DNA of 64,000 nucleotides, taken from contig JAIRBC010000001.1 of NCBI GenBank assembly GCA_022008415.1, positions 248,001 to 312,000 on the forward strand, in the 5' to 3' direction. Below the pieces are notes generated by a model that did not search any database, had not been told where the DNA came from, and saw only the letters and a program-made list of their open reading frames with translations. The translations under genes were made by a program, and so were the position numbers. The DNA comes from Cerina litoralis (GTDB lineage Bacteria > Bacteroidota > Bacteroidia > Flavobacteriales > Flavobacteriaceae). Of the stretch, positions 17,348 to 26,591 are shown piece after piece. Position 1 is the first letter of the stretch. The number at the start of each line of letters is the position of its first letter.

Positions 17348-18703
17348 TTATTGTTTGGTAAGGTTAATTTCGACCCTCCTGTTTTCTGCTCTACCAGCTC
17401 TAGTGTTGTTAGAGGCGATAGGTCGCTCTTCTCCGTATCCAATAGCAGACAACCTGAACTCATCGATACCGTGATCGACCAAGTATTGTTTTACTGCAAG
17501 TGCTCTGGCTTCGGAAAGCCTTTTATTCAGTTTATCGCTACCAGTACTGTCAGTGTGACCTTCTACTGTAAACTTGGCGTTAGGGAATTTTTTCAAGATA
17601 TCCGTGATGTCGTTCAACGTGTTATCGGATTCTTTTTTGATCGTAGATTTGCCAGTATCGAACAAGATGGTTTTAGCAAAAGCATTCAGTTGCTCACGAA
17701 TCTCTTGTGTTACCTCTGGGCAGCCTTTGTTGGCAACAACACCAGGTACATCTGGACAAGCATCGTCCTTATCGGCGATACCATCTCCATCCCTATCTGG
17801 GCATCCTTGCAATGAGGCAGGACCGGCTTCATCTGGACAAGCATCGTCCTTATCGGCGATACCGTCTCCGTCCCTATCTGGGCATCCTTGTAGTTCGGCA
17901 GGACCGGCTTCGTTAGGACAGGCATCATCCTTATCGGCGATACCGTCGCCATCTGCGTCAGGACATCCTTGCAGTTCGGCAGGACCGGCTTCGTTAGGAC
18001 AGGCATCATCTTTATCAGGGATACCGTCACCATCAGAGTCTGGACAACCGTTAAAGATGGCCAAACCTGCTACTTCAGGACAGGCGTCATCCTTGTCATA
18101 GATTCCGTCACCATCCGTATCGGTTCCACCAAATTTAATGGCCAAACCGGCTAAATGTTGCATGTGCGGGGTTCCGTAATCTTCGAATGCGTGCTTGTAA
18201 CTTGTTTGCAAAGTAAGACCGATATTCTCCGTAAACCAGAAATTAAGACCAATACCACCATTGATGGTTCCTGCTCCAATTTCGTTTACCCAGGTATAAC
18301 CACCACCAATTTCGACAAATGGCTCTATCCAAGAATCCGGGTTATTAATAAATGCATATTTAATGGTACCATCCAAAGCGTAGTAAGAATAATCATCAAC
18401 GCTCATGTCTCCCATTTTATCAATACGGTTCAACGAACCCTTAGCTCCAACCGAAAATCCACTGCTGAGATATTTAGCAACGGAGATATAAGAAATGGAA
18501 GGAAGGATGTTCCAGTGGTCGCTTGCGTTGAAGTATTCATCGCCAAATGTGCTCGCATACGGCCTATCGGCACCCGTTGGATACACGTCCACCGCATTAA
18601 CTCCAAAACCAACCAACCAAGGATTGTTCTCGTCTTGCGCTTGTATGCTGTTCATACCTACAACAAGTAGGGAGACAACCAATAATTTGCTAAGATGTTT
18701 CAT
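17348..18703 (-). CDS. OmpA-family outer-membrane protein with thrombospondin type-3 repeats
   Basis: 451 residues from the ATG at 18703 (a TTG two codons upstream is possible but unlikely). Order: signal peptide about 1-22 (ending IQAQ); outer-membrane beta-barrel about 25-190; five calcium-binding type-3 repeats of 27 residues each, 195-329, of the form DxDGDGIxDKDDACP; then an OmpA peptidoglycan-binding domain about 335-450 with [26 protein letters not shown] and the C-terminal NRRVEI. It anchors the outer membrane to the wall and is probably abundant: a near-ideal promoter and a strong terminator frame the gene, making it monocistronic. Confidence 0.92.
   Translation of the reverse strand: MKHLSKLLVVSLLVVGMNSIQAQDENNPWLVGFGVNAVDVYPTGADRPYASTFGDEYFNASDHWNILPSISYISVAKYLSSGFSVGAKGSLNRIDKMGDMSVDDYSYYALDGTIKYAFINNPDSWIEPFVEIGGGYTWVNEIGAGTINGGIGLNFWFTENIGLTLQTSYKHAFEDYGTPHMQHLAGLAIKFGGTDTDGDGIYDKDDACPEVAGLAIFNGCPDSDGDGIPDKDDACPNEAGPAELQGCPDADGDGIADKDDACPNEAGPAELQGCPDRDGDGIADKDDACPDEAGPASLQGCPDRDGDGIADKDDACPDVPGVVANKGCPEVTQEIREQLNAFAKTILFDTGKSTIKKESDNTLNDITDILKKFPNAKFTVEGHTDSTGSDKLNKRLSEARALAVKQYLVDHGIDEFRLSAIGYGEERPIASNNTRAGRAENRRVEINLTKQ
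17717..18121 (-). repeat. Five 81-bp coding repeats (type-3 calcium-binding repeats)
   Basis: Within the OmpA-type gene, five in-frame units of exactly 27 codons are nearly identical at DNA level, particularly units 2-5. Such tandem coding repeats can recombine, so copy number may vary among strains. Confidence 0.85.
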
Positions 18704-18737
18704 GTTCAATATTTTAAGTTTAAGTGTTTATTATGGG

Positions 18738-18767
18738 CAAATGTAAGTTGTTAAATATTATTAACAA
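18738..18767 (-). promoter_or_regulatory. Promoter of the ompA-type gene
   Basis: On the minus strand, TTTTG is followed by exactly 19 bases and TACATTTG (complement at 18738-18745; TTG at 18765-18767). This is a perfect Bacteroidota TTG-N19-TAnnTTTG promoter. Transcription would start about 28 bases before the ATG. Confidence 0.75.
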
Positions 18768-18777
18768 AATCAATTTT

Positions 18778-18810
18778 CGATTTTTTGACGTATTTCGTCA
18801 AAAAAAATCG
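18778..18810. other. AT-rich hairpin between kbl and ompA
   Basis: CGATTTTTTGACG and its complement (two extra A bases on one side) surround a TATTT loop. It lies just after the kbl stop and just upstream of the ompA promoter. It may end kbl transcription, but the T-run lies inside the stem on the minus strand, so the role is uncertain. Confidence 0.4.
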
Positions 18811-18813
18811 TTT

Positions 18814-20007
18814 TTAAATGACATTTAGTGCTTTCCCAACCTCGATAAACGAACGGATAGCTTCGTCCAAATGCTTAATTTCGTGTGCTGCGGAGAGTTG
18901 CACCCTAATCCTTGCCCTTTCTTTTGGTACAACTGGGAAGAAGAAACCTATAACATAGATTCCTTTTTCAATAAGCATATTTGCCATTTTTTGCGCCAAC
19001 TTGGCATCGTATAGCATAATCGGGACGATTGCCGAATCGCCTTCAATGATATCAAAACCGGCATTTTTGATCTCTTTTTTAAAATAGAGGACATTTTTTT
19101 CCAGTTTGTCCCGTAGGGACGTATCGTTTTCCAATATTTCAAATACTTTTAGAGAGGCGCCGACAATGGTAGGAGCCAAGGAATTGGAAAAAAGATAGGG
19201 TCGGGAGCGCTGTCGCAGTAATGCTACTATTTCTTTTCTTCCGGTCGTATATCCTCCCATGGCTCCACCGAGGGCTTTGCCCAAAGTTCCAGTGACTATA
19301 TCTACCCGGCCCATAACGTTTTTGGCTTCCAATGTGCCACGTCCAGTGGCACCTATAAAGCCTGCGGCATGACACTCATCAACCATCACAAGTGCTTCGT
19401 ATTGATCCGCTAGGTCACAGATTTGATCTAGGGGCGCCAAAAGTCCATCCATAGAGAATACACCATCGGTAACAATGATCTTAAATCTGGCTCCATCCTT
19501 ATTGGCCTGTATCAGCTGTTTTTTAAGATCCTCCATATCGCTATTGGCATACCTGTACCGCATAGCTTTGCAAAGACGAACACCGTCTATAATGGAGGCA
19601 TGGTTAAGGGAATCGGAGATAATGGCATCTTCGGCCGATAGTAAGGGTTCAAAGATTCCTCCATTGGCGTCAAAGGCAGCCGCGTACAAAATGGTATCGT
19701 CCGTTCCATAGAAACGGGCAATCTTGTGCTCTAAATCTTTATGGATATCCTGGGTACCACATATAAAGCGAACGGACGACATGCCAAAACCCCGGGATTC
19801 CAATGTGTCCTTGGCAGCTTCAATTACTTCGGGGTGGGAAGAAAGCCCCAAATAATTATTGGCGCAGAAATTGATGACTTCCTGCCCATTCGACAATTTA
19901 ATAACGGCATCTTGGGGGGAAACAATGATACGTTCCTCCTTGTAAAGGCCTGCTTCCTTAATTTCACTGAGTTCCTTCTGTAAAAACTCCTTTAAATTTC
20001 CGTACAT
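18814..20007 (-). CDS. kbl: Glycine C-acetyltransferase (2-amino-3-ketobutyrate CoA ligase)
   Basis: 397 residues, the usual length, of the alpha-oxoamine synthase family. The PLP lysine is K244 in [10 protein letters not shown], with [11 protein letters not shown] and [14 protein letters not shown] motifs. It converts 2-amino-3-ketobutyrate and CoA to glycine and acetyl-CoA, the second step of threonine degradation; no threonine dehydrogenase gene is nearby. The start is 6 bases after the AddA-like stop, so transcription probably continues from that gene although the functions are unrelated. BioF is a homologue, but the overall sequence is kbl-type. Confidence 0.92.
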   Translation of the reverse strand: MYGNLKEFLQKELSEIKEAGLYKEERIIVSPQDAVIKLSNGQEVINFCANNYLGLSSHPEVIEAAKDTLESRGFGMSSVRFICGTQDIHKDLEHKIARFYGTDDTILYAAAFDANGGIFEPLLSAEDAIISDSLNHASIIDGVRLCKAMRYRYANSDMEDLKKQLIQANKDGARFKIIVTDGVFSMDGLLAPLDQICDLADQYEALVMVDECHAAGFIGATGRGTLEAKNVMGRVDIVTGTLGKALGGAMGGYTTGRKEIVALLRQRSRPYLFSNSLAPTIVGASLKVFEILENDTSLRDKLEKNVLYFKKEIKNAGFDIIEGDSAIVPIMLYDAKLAQKMANMLIEKGIYVIGFFFPVVPKERARIRVQLSAAHEIKHLDEAIRSFIEVGKALNVI

Positions 20008-20013
20008 GTGTTC

Positions 20014-23000
20014 TTATATAAAAACGGGATTTACGCAATCCTCAAGGTAAACAATTATTTTATGTTCTACAACCAGGCCCATTTCCTGTAAGGCCTGGGC
20101 ATAGGCAAACAGCTGTTGGCGGTGGGCAGGTTTCTCCCCTCCGGTTTTATAATCCATGACAACTACCTTATTTTTATGTAAAACTAAACGATCTGGTCGA
20201 AGTACGGTTCCCTCCTTGGTCAAGATTTCCCTTTCATTCAATATCGTATGGCCTTCCTTATAATAGGGATGTAATAAAGGGTGTTGAAGGACTTGATCGA
20301 TCTTGGTTCTTAGGCCATCGATATCATCTACTACGATGTCCCCATTGCGAAGTGCCCTCTCAAGGGCCGGTTCCAGATCTTTTTCGGTTTCAACGAGTCC
20401 CAATATATAATGTATAAGCGTTCCCTTGATAAGGGCTTCTTTCCTATTGGTATCCCAAAGCATCCCCGACTTCGTCAAAACTCGGAATTGGGGTCTTTCT
20501 TTAAAGGAATATTGATACGGTATATTTTCATTGGGGAATCTCGGCACAAGTTGATTTTCACAACTGGCCAATTCCCCGAACTTATAGGAAGATTTATCTA
20601 GTTCCCACAATCCTTCCCCAATTAGATAATCGATAAAAAGTCCGGAATAAAAATCGGTCCTATGCTGCTCTTTGGAAGTCAGATCTTTTTTAGAAACCAC
20701 GTATAAAGCTTTTATGGCACGAGTTAAGGCTACATATAATAGATTGAAGGCATCCAGCTCCAATTTATGTTGCTCCTCGTTATATAAGTGCTCCGCAATC
20801 TCCCCATAGTTAAGCATATCTTGCTTTTTACTGACGAGTAGTTCCCCAAAATCATTGAAATCCTTTTTGTATACCGGCAACCATAGTTTGGGTTCTATTT
20901 CCTCATAAATATTGCTGTTGGCGTAAGGAAAAATCACAATGGGAAATTCCAGCCCCTTAGATTTATGTACGGTCATAATTTGAACGGCATCCAGGTTTTC
21001 TGGTGCCACAATTCCCAGTTTGTCCTTTTTTTTCTCCCAATGGGCCAAAAAGGTATTCGGGCTTACCCCTTCCTTTTGCTCTAGTTCCCAAACCACATCC
21101 ATTAAATAGATAAGATACGCGTCCGAGCCCGTTGCTAATTCGAACTGTTTGATCGCGTATTCAAATCCGTCGTATACCGACAATTCTAACAGACGTTCCA
21201 CGTAAAAATCGTACTTGGTCCGCAAATAATATTCGGGTTGTTCCAGGTAAGTATTTATAAATTTGTGTGTTTCTTTGGATTTATCCGCTAAAAAAAAGAG
21301 TATTTCATACGAAACCTCCTTATTTCGGGGCAGAATAGACAGCTGCATCACATGAATTAAGAACCTTACCTTTTCACTGCTGTTTAGCAACAAGGTTTCG
21401 GAAGAAATTATCGGAATACCCGATTGCGTTAAATAATCGGCCAAAAATATCCCTTGTTTTTTCTTCCTTGTAAGAATGCAGATATCTTTGAGGGAGAAAT
21501 TCTTGGCCAATAATTCCCGTATAGTTTGCAAGACATTGGAGCCGTATAATTCATCTTCTTCCATACGGGTCCGCGCCGTGATAAAGTCTAATTGCACCGC
21601 CCCCCCCTTTTTATGGTTGTGCTCCTGTTTGCTGCCGTCCACAAACAATTTCTGGTAGGCTGCATTGTTGAGAAACGGACTGGTTTTAGAGAAAAAATCG
21701 TTGTTAAATTTTATAATTTCCTCATGACTGCGGTAGTTGACAGGGAGATCTGCAATTTCAGGGGAAAGGACAAAAGGATTATTGTTGTGATCGATAAGGT
21801 CCATAAATTGTTCCGCTTTGCCCCCCCTCCAACGGTAAATAGCCTGCTTGGCGTCCCCTACCAGTAAGAGGGAACCTAGTTCCCCAAGCTCGTCTTCGCT
21901 TTCTAGTGCATTGGATACAAGTGGAATAAGGTTGCTCCATTGCATTTCTGAAGTATCCTGAAATTCATCTATAAAATAATGACGATATTTTTCCCCGAGA
22001 CGCTCATAGATAAATGGTGCTGGTTGGTCTTTTATCTCTTTGGAAATAAGGCTGTTAAAAGAAGAAATTGGCAATTGGTCCCTTTCGAGTTCCAAGGATC
22101 TCACTTCTTTCTGAATGGCGTTAAGCACCGTAAGTGGCACAATGTTCCTATATGCGTTTTTCAGGAACAAGAGCGAATGAAAATGATCTTTTATGGTATT
22201 AAAAAGGATGGCGAACCGTGGTTGAAGGCTGTTCAGAAGGTCTTTCGTCGTGTCGGGACAGGATTTGTTATAAAGCGCCGCGGTTTCAAAATTCTGTTTC
22301 CAACCCGCTTTGAAATCGATATTGAAATCGTCCTGTGCGATCTTGGCCATAAACTTTGGAAAATATCCAGCCTTAAAATCCCCCACCTCCAAGCCGTTGC
22401 TGTCCATTAGTCTTAAGGCTTGGGATGCATTATCGGCCATTTTCCTTTCTTGCTGCGCTATCCTGTGCTTTAATTTTTTTTTCAAATCTATAAAGGCATC
22501 CATCTCCTTGTCGACCAAGTTCTTTAAATGGACCGCATGGGTTTCATCGAACAACAACTTACCGACCTTGTTGAGGTCGATGGATAAATCCCAGCTTTTG
22601 TCGTCATCCGCTTTTTCCAATGCAAAATCTATAAGTATTTTGGTGAGGGCCTTATCGGTTCCCGCTTTATTGAGAAGTTTGGCTACGGCTTCTGAAAGCA
22701 AAAGATCGGTATCTAGGACAACTTCAAAATTTTGGGGCAACTTTAGGTCTTTTGCAAAAGTTCTAATTAGCCTATGGGTAAATTTGTCTATCGTGGAAAC
22801 ATCAAAAAAGGCGTAGTTGTGCAGTATCTCCTTTAAGGCTTTTTCGGCTCGTTTTCGGAGCGAGCAGTGATCGGTTTGAAGCTCGTCCATTAGGTCTACG
22901 AACATTGGGGGAGCATCTTCTAAACGGTTGGTTTGGGCGAAAAGAAACAGGCTTTTCAGGATGCGCTGTTTCATTTCATTGACCGCCTTATTGGTAAAGG

Positions 23001-23130
23001 TGATGGCCAAGATTTTCCTAAAGCTGTGGGATGGGGAGGAAAGGACGATTTTTAGGTAGGCCTTTGCAAGCGTGTAGGTCTTGCCCGAACCTGCGGATGC
23101 ACTATAAATTTTGTAGGGAGCCTCCTGCAC
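20014..23130 (-). CDS. AddA-like UvrD/RecB-type helicase-nuclease
   Basis: 1038 residues, starting at GTG (no in-frame ATG nearby). The Walker A motif (SASAGSGKT, K17) follows immediately. Other SF1 helicase motifs are VSTIDKFTHRLIRTFA, FIDEFQDTSEMQW, LLVGDAKQAIYRWRGG, MTVHKSKGLEFPIV and LLYVALTRA. The C-terminus is a PD-(D/E)XK nuclease with D980 (RPDRL), D993-x-K995 (MDYKTG) and a QxxxY. It is the motor subunit of the AddAB-type break-processing enzyme whose partner is at 14284-17025. Both nucleases appear intact. Confidence 0.87.
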   Translation of the reverse strand: MQEAPYKIYSASAGSGKTYTLAKAYLKIVLSSPSHSFRKILAITFTNKAVNEMKQRILKSLFLFAQTNRLEDAPPMFVDLMDELQTDHCSLRKRAEKALKEILHNYAFFDVSTIDKFTHRLIRTFAKDLKLPQNFEVVLDTDLLLSEAVAKLLNKAGTDKALTKILIDFALEKADDDKSWDLSIDLNKVGKLLFDETHAVHLKNLVDKEMDAFIDLKKKLKHRIAQQERKMADNASQALRLMDSNGLEVGDFKAGYFPKFMAKIAQDDFNIDFKAGWKQNFETAALYNKSCPDTTKDLLNSLQPRFAILFNTIKDHFHSLLFLKNAYRNIVPLTVLNAIQKEVRSLELERDQLPISSFNSLISKEIKDQPAPFIYERLGEKYRHYFIDEFQDTSEMQWSNLIPLVSNALESEDELGELGSLLLVGDAKQAIYRWRGGKAEQFMDLIDHNNNPFVLSPEIADLPVNYRSHEEIIKFNNDFFSKTSPFLNNAAYQKLFVDGSKQEHNHKKGGAVQLDFITARTRMEEDELYGSNVLQTIRELLAKNFSLKDICILTRKKKQGIFLADYLTQSGIPIISSETLLLNSSEKVRFLIHVMQLSILPRNKEVSYEILFFLADKSKETHKFINTYLEQPEYYLRTKYDFYVERLLELSVYDGFEYAIKQFELATGSDAYLIYLMDVVWELEQKEGVSPNTFLAHWEKKKDKLGIVAPENLDAVQIMTVHKSKGLEFPIVIFPYANSNIYEEIEPKLWLPVYKKDFNDFGELLVSKKQDMLNYGEIAEHLYNEEQHKLELDAFNLLYVALTRAIKALYVVSKKDLTSKEQHRTDFYSGLFIDYLIGEGLWELDKSSYKFGELASCENQLVPRFPNENIPYQYSFKERPQFRVLTKSGMLWDTNRKEALIKGTLIHYILGLVETEKDLEPALERALRNGDIVVDDIDGLRTKIDQVLQHPLLHPYYKEGHTILNEREILTKEGTVLRPDRLVLHKNKVVVMDYKTGGEKPAHRQQLFAYAQALQEMGLVVEHKIIVYLEDCVNPVFI

Positions 23131-23260
23131 CTGTTTTTGTTTGCAAATTAAGGATTATAATGTGAAATTCTCAACACTTCCCAGAATTCCCATTCGTTAA
23201 TTTGATGGTCGTCCCTTAAGTTCTTAACAAATAATTATGGTAATTTCTTCTTTAAAGCCG

Positions 23261-23268
23261 TAAATTTG
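23261..23268 (+). promoter_or_regulatory. Candidate promoter element (TAAATTTG) of the sod gene
   Basis: A TAnnTTTG match lies 70 bases before the sod ATG. No clear TTG is found at the expected distance upstream, so only the -7 element is supported. Confidence 0.45.
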
Positions 23269-23338
23269 AGGTCGTACCCATTTCAAATTTCAAATTGGAA
23301 TGACTACAAAGTATTCATTAACTTAAAACAATAATATT

Positions 23339-23947
23339 ATGTCTTTTGAATTACCAAAATTACCTTATGCTTTCGATGCATTGGAACCCCATATTGATGC
23401 CAGAACCATGGAAATACACCATGATAAGCACCACGCCGGCTATACCAACAACCTTAATAAGGCTATCGAAGGCACGGATTTGGCCGACAAGTCCATTGAG
23501 GATATTCTAAAAAACCTAGACATGTCTAACGGAGCGGTTCGCAACAACGGTGGCGGCTTTTATAACCACTCCTTATTTTGGGAAGTGATGTCGCCCAACG
23601 GGGGCGGCGCTCCCTCGGGCGAAGTTGCCGAAGCCATAAAATCGGCTTTTGGCTCTTACGATGGTTTTAAGGAAGCTTTTACAAAAGCAGCCGGAACTCG
23701 TTTTGGCTCGGGATGGGCATGGTTAAATGTCCAAAAGGGAGGAAAAGTAGAAATTTGTTCGACTCCGAATCAGGATAACCCCTTAATGCCAAATTCGGGT
23801 TGTAATGGTTTTCCTATATTAGGGCTGGATGTTTGGGAACACGCCTATTATCTTAACTATCAAAACAGAAGGCCAGATTATATAGCGGCATTTTTTAAGG
23901 TAATCGATTGGAAAAAGGTAGAAGCGCTATACATTGCCCACAAATAA
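23339..23947 (+). CDS. sodA: Superoxide dismutase, Mn/Fe family (Mn-type signature)
   Basis: 202 residues, cytoplasmic, no signal peptide. Metal ligands are H27, H77, D164 and H168 ([11 protein letters not shown]). The outer-sphere residues favour manganese: glycine before the second ligand ([11 protein letters not shown]) and Gln145 in NQDNPLM rather than the iron-type arrangement, although cambialistic use is possible. It dismutates superoxide to oxygen and peroxide. It is a single-gene unit, with its own promoter-like element and a strong terminator 25 bases after the stop. Confidence 0.95.
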   Translation: MSFELPKLPYAFDALEPHIDARTMEIHHDKHHAGYTNNLNKAIEGTDLADKSIEDILKNLDMSNGAVRNNGGGFYNHSLFWEVMSPNGGGAPSGEVAEAIKSAFGSYDGFKEAFTKAAGTRFGSGWAWLNVQKGGKVEICSTPNQDNPLMPNSGCNGFPILGLDVWEHAYYLNYQNRRPDYIAAFFKVIDWKKVEALYIAHK

Positions 23948-23971
23948 GGGGATAGACCGATAAATGCATTA

Positions 23972-24008
23972 AAAAAAACCATCTAGTACTGGGCTAGATG
24001 GTTTTTTT
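23972..24008 (+). terminator. Intrinsic terminator of sodA
   Basis: A 15-bp perfect stem (AAAAAAACCATCTAG and its complement) with loop TACTGGG ends in T7. It is symmetrical enough to stop transcription from either direction, including any from the tandem small-RNA units downstream. Confidence 0.85.
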
Positions 24009-24043
24009 GTGTCCCATCTATTCTTAACAGGGCTCCAAAATAG

Positions 24044-24113
24044 AAAAGAGCGGGGAAGCCCCCGCTCTTTTCGTCCCAAATCTTACCATAAACTTAACCT
24101 ACTTATGCTATGG
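24044..24113 (-). ncRNA. Tandem small-RNA unit 1 (putative)
   Basis: Read on the minus strand: TTTG (TTG at 24148-24146), 19 bases, a TAATTTAG box (24126-24119), 5 bases, then a 39-base conserved block (24113-24075) starting CCATAGCATAAG and ending GATTTGGG, then a 12-bp hairpin with a 4-base loop (24071-24044) followed by T-rich sequence. The predicted RNA is about 70 nt. The block differs from units 2 and 3 at one base. No open reading frame is conserved. Confidence 0.6.
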
Positions 24114-24248
24114 CAATGCTAAATTACTGGTATTGCGGTAAATAACAAAGGATTTTATTGAAATTTTATTAGAATATGGAGGGATTTGTTAACAACAGCT
24201 CCAATTTAGAGCGGATAAAAGGCATGTAAGGGATTGATAACCAGTAAT

Positions 24249-24318
24249 AAAAACGGCGGACCGAAGTCCGCCGTTTTTCCCCAAATCTTACCATGAACTT
24301 AACCTACTTATGCTATGG
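24249..24318 (-). ncRNA. Tandem small-RNA unit 2 (putative)
   Basis: Same architecture as unit 1. A TATATTTG box (24331-24324, a full TAnnTTTG match) lies 5 bases before the 39-base block (24318-24280), which is followed by a 13-bp hairpin (24278-24249) with a CGAA/TTCG tetraloop and T5. The hairpin sequence (CGGCGGAC stem) is unrelated to those of units 1 and 3 although the pairing is perfect in all three. The unit begins 205 bases after unit 1. Confidence 0.6.
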
Positions 24319-24463
24319 TCCTCCAAATATAGCCGAGCATGGCCTCAATAAAATAAAATAATGGTTAAACTCCTTAATATTGCGTTGAAACGTAGCCGAA
24401 TATTCGTGGGCGATACCCCAAGGGCCCATAGCAATCGGGTTGCTTATTTTGATTAGATCAAAT

Positions 24464-24534
24464 AAAAAAGGTGGAGAAGTCTCCACCTTTTTTGCCCCAA
24501 ATCTTACCATGAACTTAACCTACTTATGCTATGG
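24464..24534 (-). ncRNA. Tandem small-RNA unit 3 (putative)
   Basis: A TACTTTAG box (24547-24540), 5 bases, the 39-base block (24534-24496, identical to unit 2), then a 13-bp hairpin (24493-24464, GGTGGAG stem, 4-base loop) ending in T6. It begins 215 bases after unit 2. The spacers of about 130-150 bases between units show no obvious similarity and no gene. Confidence 0.6.
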
Positions 24535-24593
24535 CGAGACTAAAGTAGTTTGGCACATTCCCAATTCGGCTATAAACCCGTTGAAATACTAGG

Positions 24594-24635
24594 ATGATCG
24601 ATGAAATGCACTATTTTGTGCATTTCATCGATCAT
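24594..24635. repeat. Perfect 18-bp hairpin downstream of the PurF-like gene
   Basis: Arms 24594-24611 and 24618-24635 (ATGATCGATGAAATGCAC and its exact complement) enclose the loop TATTTT. It lies just beyond the stop of the minus-strand PurF-like gene. There is no T-run after it on the minus strand, so it is not a classical terminator; it could stabilise a 3' end or be a protein-binding palindrome. Confidence 0.6.
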
Positions 24636-24648
24636 TCTGTTAATTAAT

Positions 24649-26547
24649 TTAATAGGCTCTTTCGTTCTTGCCTTCGTAAAAGTTGATAAATGCTTTGTTG
24701 ACTACCCGGTTGCCACCTGGTGTGGGATAGTCGCCGGTAAAATACCAGTCCCCAAGATTTTTGGGACAGGCTTGATGCAGGTTTTCAACGGTTTGGTAGA
24801 TAATCTCAACCTCAGCGTTAATATCCGCTGGACTTAATAGTTCTCCGATTTTTTTAGAAATTTCGTGCTGCGTGAAAGAATCGTAGAATTCCTTCACATA
24901 ATTCACAACATCCTTATCCTGGGAGTCTACTTGTTTTAGGCATTTATTATAAATATTATCAACTTGCCCCATGGTACCGCGTTCCTTATGCAGTTCCAAC
25001 GCCGCCCTAAAGGCTATAAAGTCTTCCAATTTTGCCATATCGATACCGTAACAATCCGGGTACCTTATCTGAGGAGCAGAGGACACCACGATTATTTTTT
25101 TTGGCAAGAGCCGATCCAGAATTTTAAGGATACTTTTTTTAAGCGTGGTTCCTCTTACTATACTGTCGTCTATAATGACCAGGTTATCATTTTCCTTGAC
25201 CGATCCGTAAGAAATGTCATAAACGTGGGCCACAAGATCGTCCCGATTACTATCTTGGGTGATAAAAGTGCGTAGCTTGGCATCCTTGATGGCCACTTTT
25301 TCTATGCGGGGACGGACCTCCAGAATTTGGTGAAGTTCCTCGCTCGTAATTTTTCTTCCAATGGAAAGAATCTGCTCCTCTTTCCTTTTGTTCATGTAAT
25401 TCTGGGCGGCGATCACCATCCCAAAGAAGGAAGTTTCCGCGGTATTGGGGATATAGGAAAAGACCGTATTTTTTATATCGTTATCGATAGAATCCAATAT
25501 CTGGGGAAAAAGCAGCCTCCCCAACTCCTTCCGCTCTTGGTAAATTTCCTTATCGCTGCCCCTGGAAAAGTAAATGCGTTCAAAAGAACACGCTTTGCGC
25601 TCGGTCGCCTCTACGATTTTTTTAAGGGCGACCTTTCCATTTTTCTCGATAATGATTGCCTTGCCCTGGTCTAGTTCCCTGACAGATTCAAACGGCACAT
25701 TAAAAACGGTCTGTATGGCAGGTCGCTCCGAGGCAACCACAACTACCTCATCATCCTGATAATAATAGACAGGCCTTATGCCCGCCGGGTCCCTAAGTAC
25801 AAAGGCATCACCATGTCCCAATAGTCCCACCATGGCGTAACCGCCATCAAAATTTTTTGCCGCCCTTCTCAGTATCTTGGCAACGTTAAGCCGTTCCGCT
25901 ATCAAGGGGGAAGCTTCTCTTTTATTGAACCCTTCTTTTTTTATTTGCTTATACAATTTAGCTACGGCATCATCCAAAAAATGTCCGATTTTTTCCATTA
26001 CGGTAACGGTGTCCGCCATTTCCTTGGGATGCTGTCCCAATTGAACTAGGTTGTCAAATAGCTCGTCGTTGTTGGTCATGTTAAAGTTCCCCGCTACGAT
26101 GAGATTTCTATGCATCCAGTTGTTTTGTCGCAGAAATGGATGAACACTCTCTATACTATTTTTCCCATAGGTGCCATAACGAACATGTCCCAAGAGCACT
26201 TCGCCTATATATGGCATGTTTTTCTTTTGCAGGGCAACATCATCCTTATATTCGGGGTGTTCTATAAAACGGGTATTTATCTTATCGTTGATCTGGGCAA
26301 AAATGTCCTGTATAGGCTGTTTGTCAATAGACCGTACCCTGCTCATAAAACGTTCCCCGGGAGACATGTCTAGTTTAATGCTGGCAAAACCGGCTCCGTC
26401 CTGGCCCCGGTTGTGCTGCTTTTCCATCATAAGGTACATTTTATTTACCCCGTAAAAGGCACTCCCGTATTTTTCCTTATAATATGCTAAAGGCTTTAAT
26501 AGCCGGATCAATGAAATTCCGCATTCATGTTTTATGGCATCGCTCAT
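24649..26547 (-). CDS. Amidophosphoribosyltransferase-like protein, long Bacteroidota form
   Basis: 632 residues, well above the usual 470-510 of PurF. The N-terminus is a class II glutamine amidotransferase with probable nucleophile Cys9 (KHECGISL), the LMMEKQHNRGQDGAG and GHVRYGTYG segments and GNFNMTNNDEL. The phosphoribosyltransferase domain has the PRPP loop VIIDDSIVRGTT. A C-terminal extension of about 100 residues follows. PurF makes phosphoribosylamine in purine synthesis. The length suggests the second, long PurF-type protein of flavobacteria rather than the main one. It follows pfkB by 44 bases, with a terminator between. Confidence 0.8.
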   Translation of the reverse strand: MSDAIKHECGISLIRLLKPLAYYKEKYGSAFYGVNKMYLMMEKQHNRGQDGAGFASIKLDMSPGERFMSRVRSIDKQPIQDIFAQINDKINTRFIEHPEYKDDVALQKKNMPYIGEVLLGHVRYGTYGKNSIESVHPFLRQNNWMHRNLIVAGNFNMTNNDELFDNLVQLGQHPKEMADTVTVMEKIGHFLDDAVAKLYKQIKKEGFNKREASPLIAERLNVAKILRRAAKNFDGGYAMVGLLGHGDAFVLRDPAGIRPVYYYQDDEVVVVASERPAIQTVFNVPFESVRELDQGKAIIIEKNGKVALKKIVEATERKACSFERIYFSRGSDKEIYQERKELGRLLFPQILDSIDNDIKNTVFSYIPNTAETSFFGMVIAAQNYMNKRKEEQILSIGRKITSEELHQILEVRPRIEKVAIKDAKLRTFITQDSNRDDLVAHVYDISYGSVKENDNLVIIDDSIVRGTTLKKSILKILDRLLPKKIIVVSSAPQIRYPDCYGIDMAKLEDFIAFRAALELHKERGTMGQVDNIYNKCLKQVDSQDKDVVNYVKEFYDSFTQHEISKKIGELLSPADINAEVEIIYQTVENLHQACPKNLGDWYFTGDYPTPGGNRVVNKAFINFYEGKNERAY

Positions 26548-26561
26548 ACATAGAGAGAATT

Positions 26562-26586
26562 AAAAATGCCCCGAAAGGTCAGGGCA
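26562..26586 (-). terminator. Terminator/attenuator between pfkB-type and PurF-like genes
   Basis: On the minus strand, TGCCCTGA, loop CCTT, TCGGGGCA (8 bp with one G-T pair) and T5. It begins 6 bases after the PfkB stop and ends 15 bases before the PurF-like start, so read-through would control the downstream gene. Confidence 0.6.
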
Positions 26587-26591
26587 GTTGT

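Noticed and set aside
18778-18810. Strong kbl terminator
   Set aside because: The hairpin is AT-rich and lacks a T-run after it on the minus strand, so it is listed only as a hairpin.
24044-24547. CRISPR-like array (three repeats of 39 bases with spacers)
   Set aside because: Spacing is 205-215 bases, each repeat is joined to its own hairpin and promoter-like box, and no cas genes are present.
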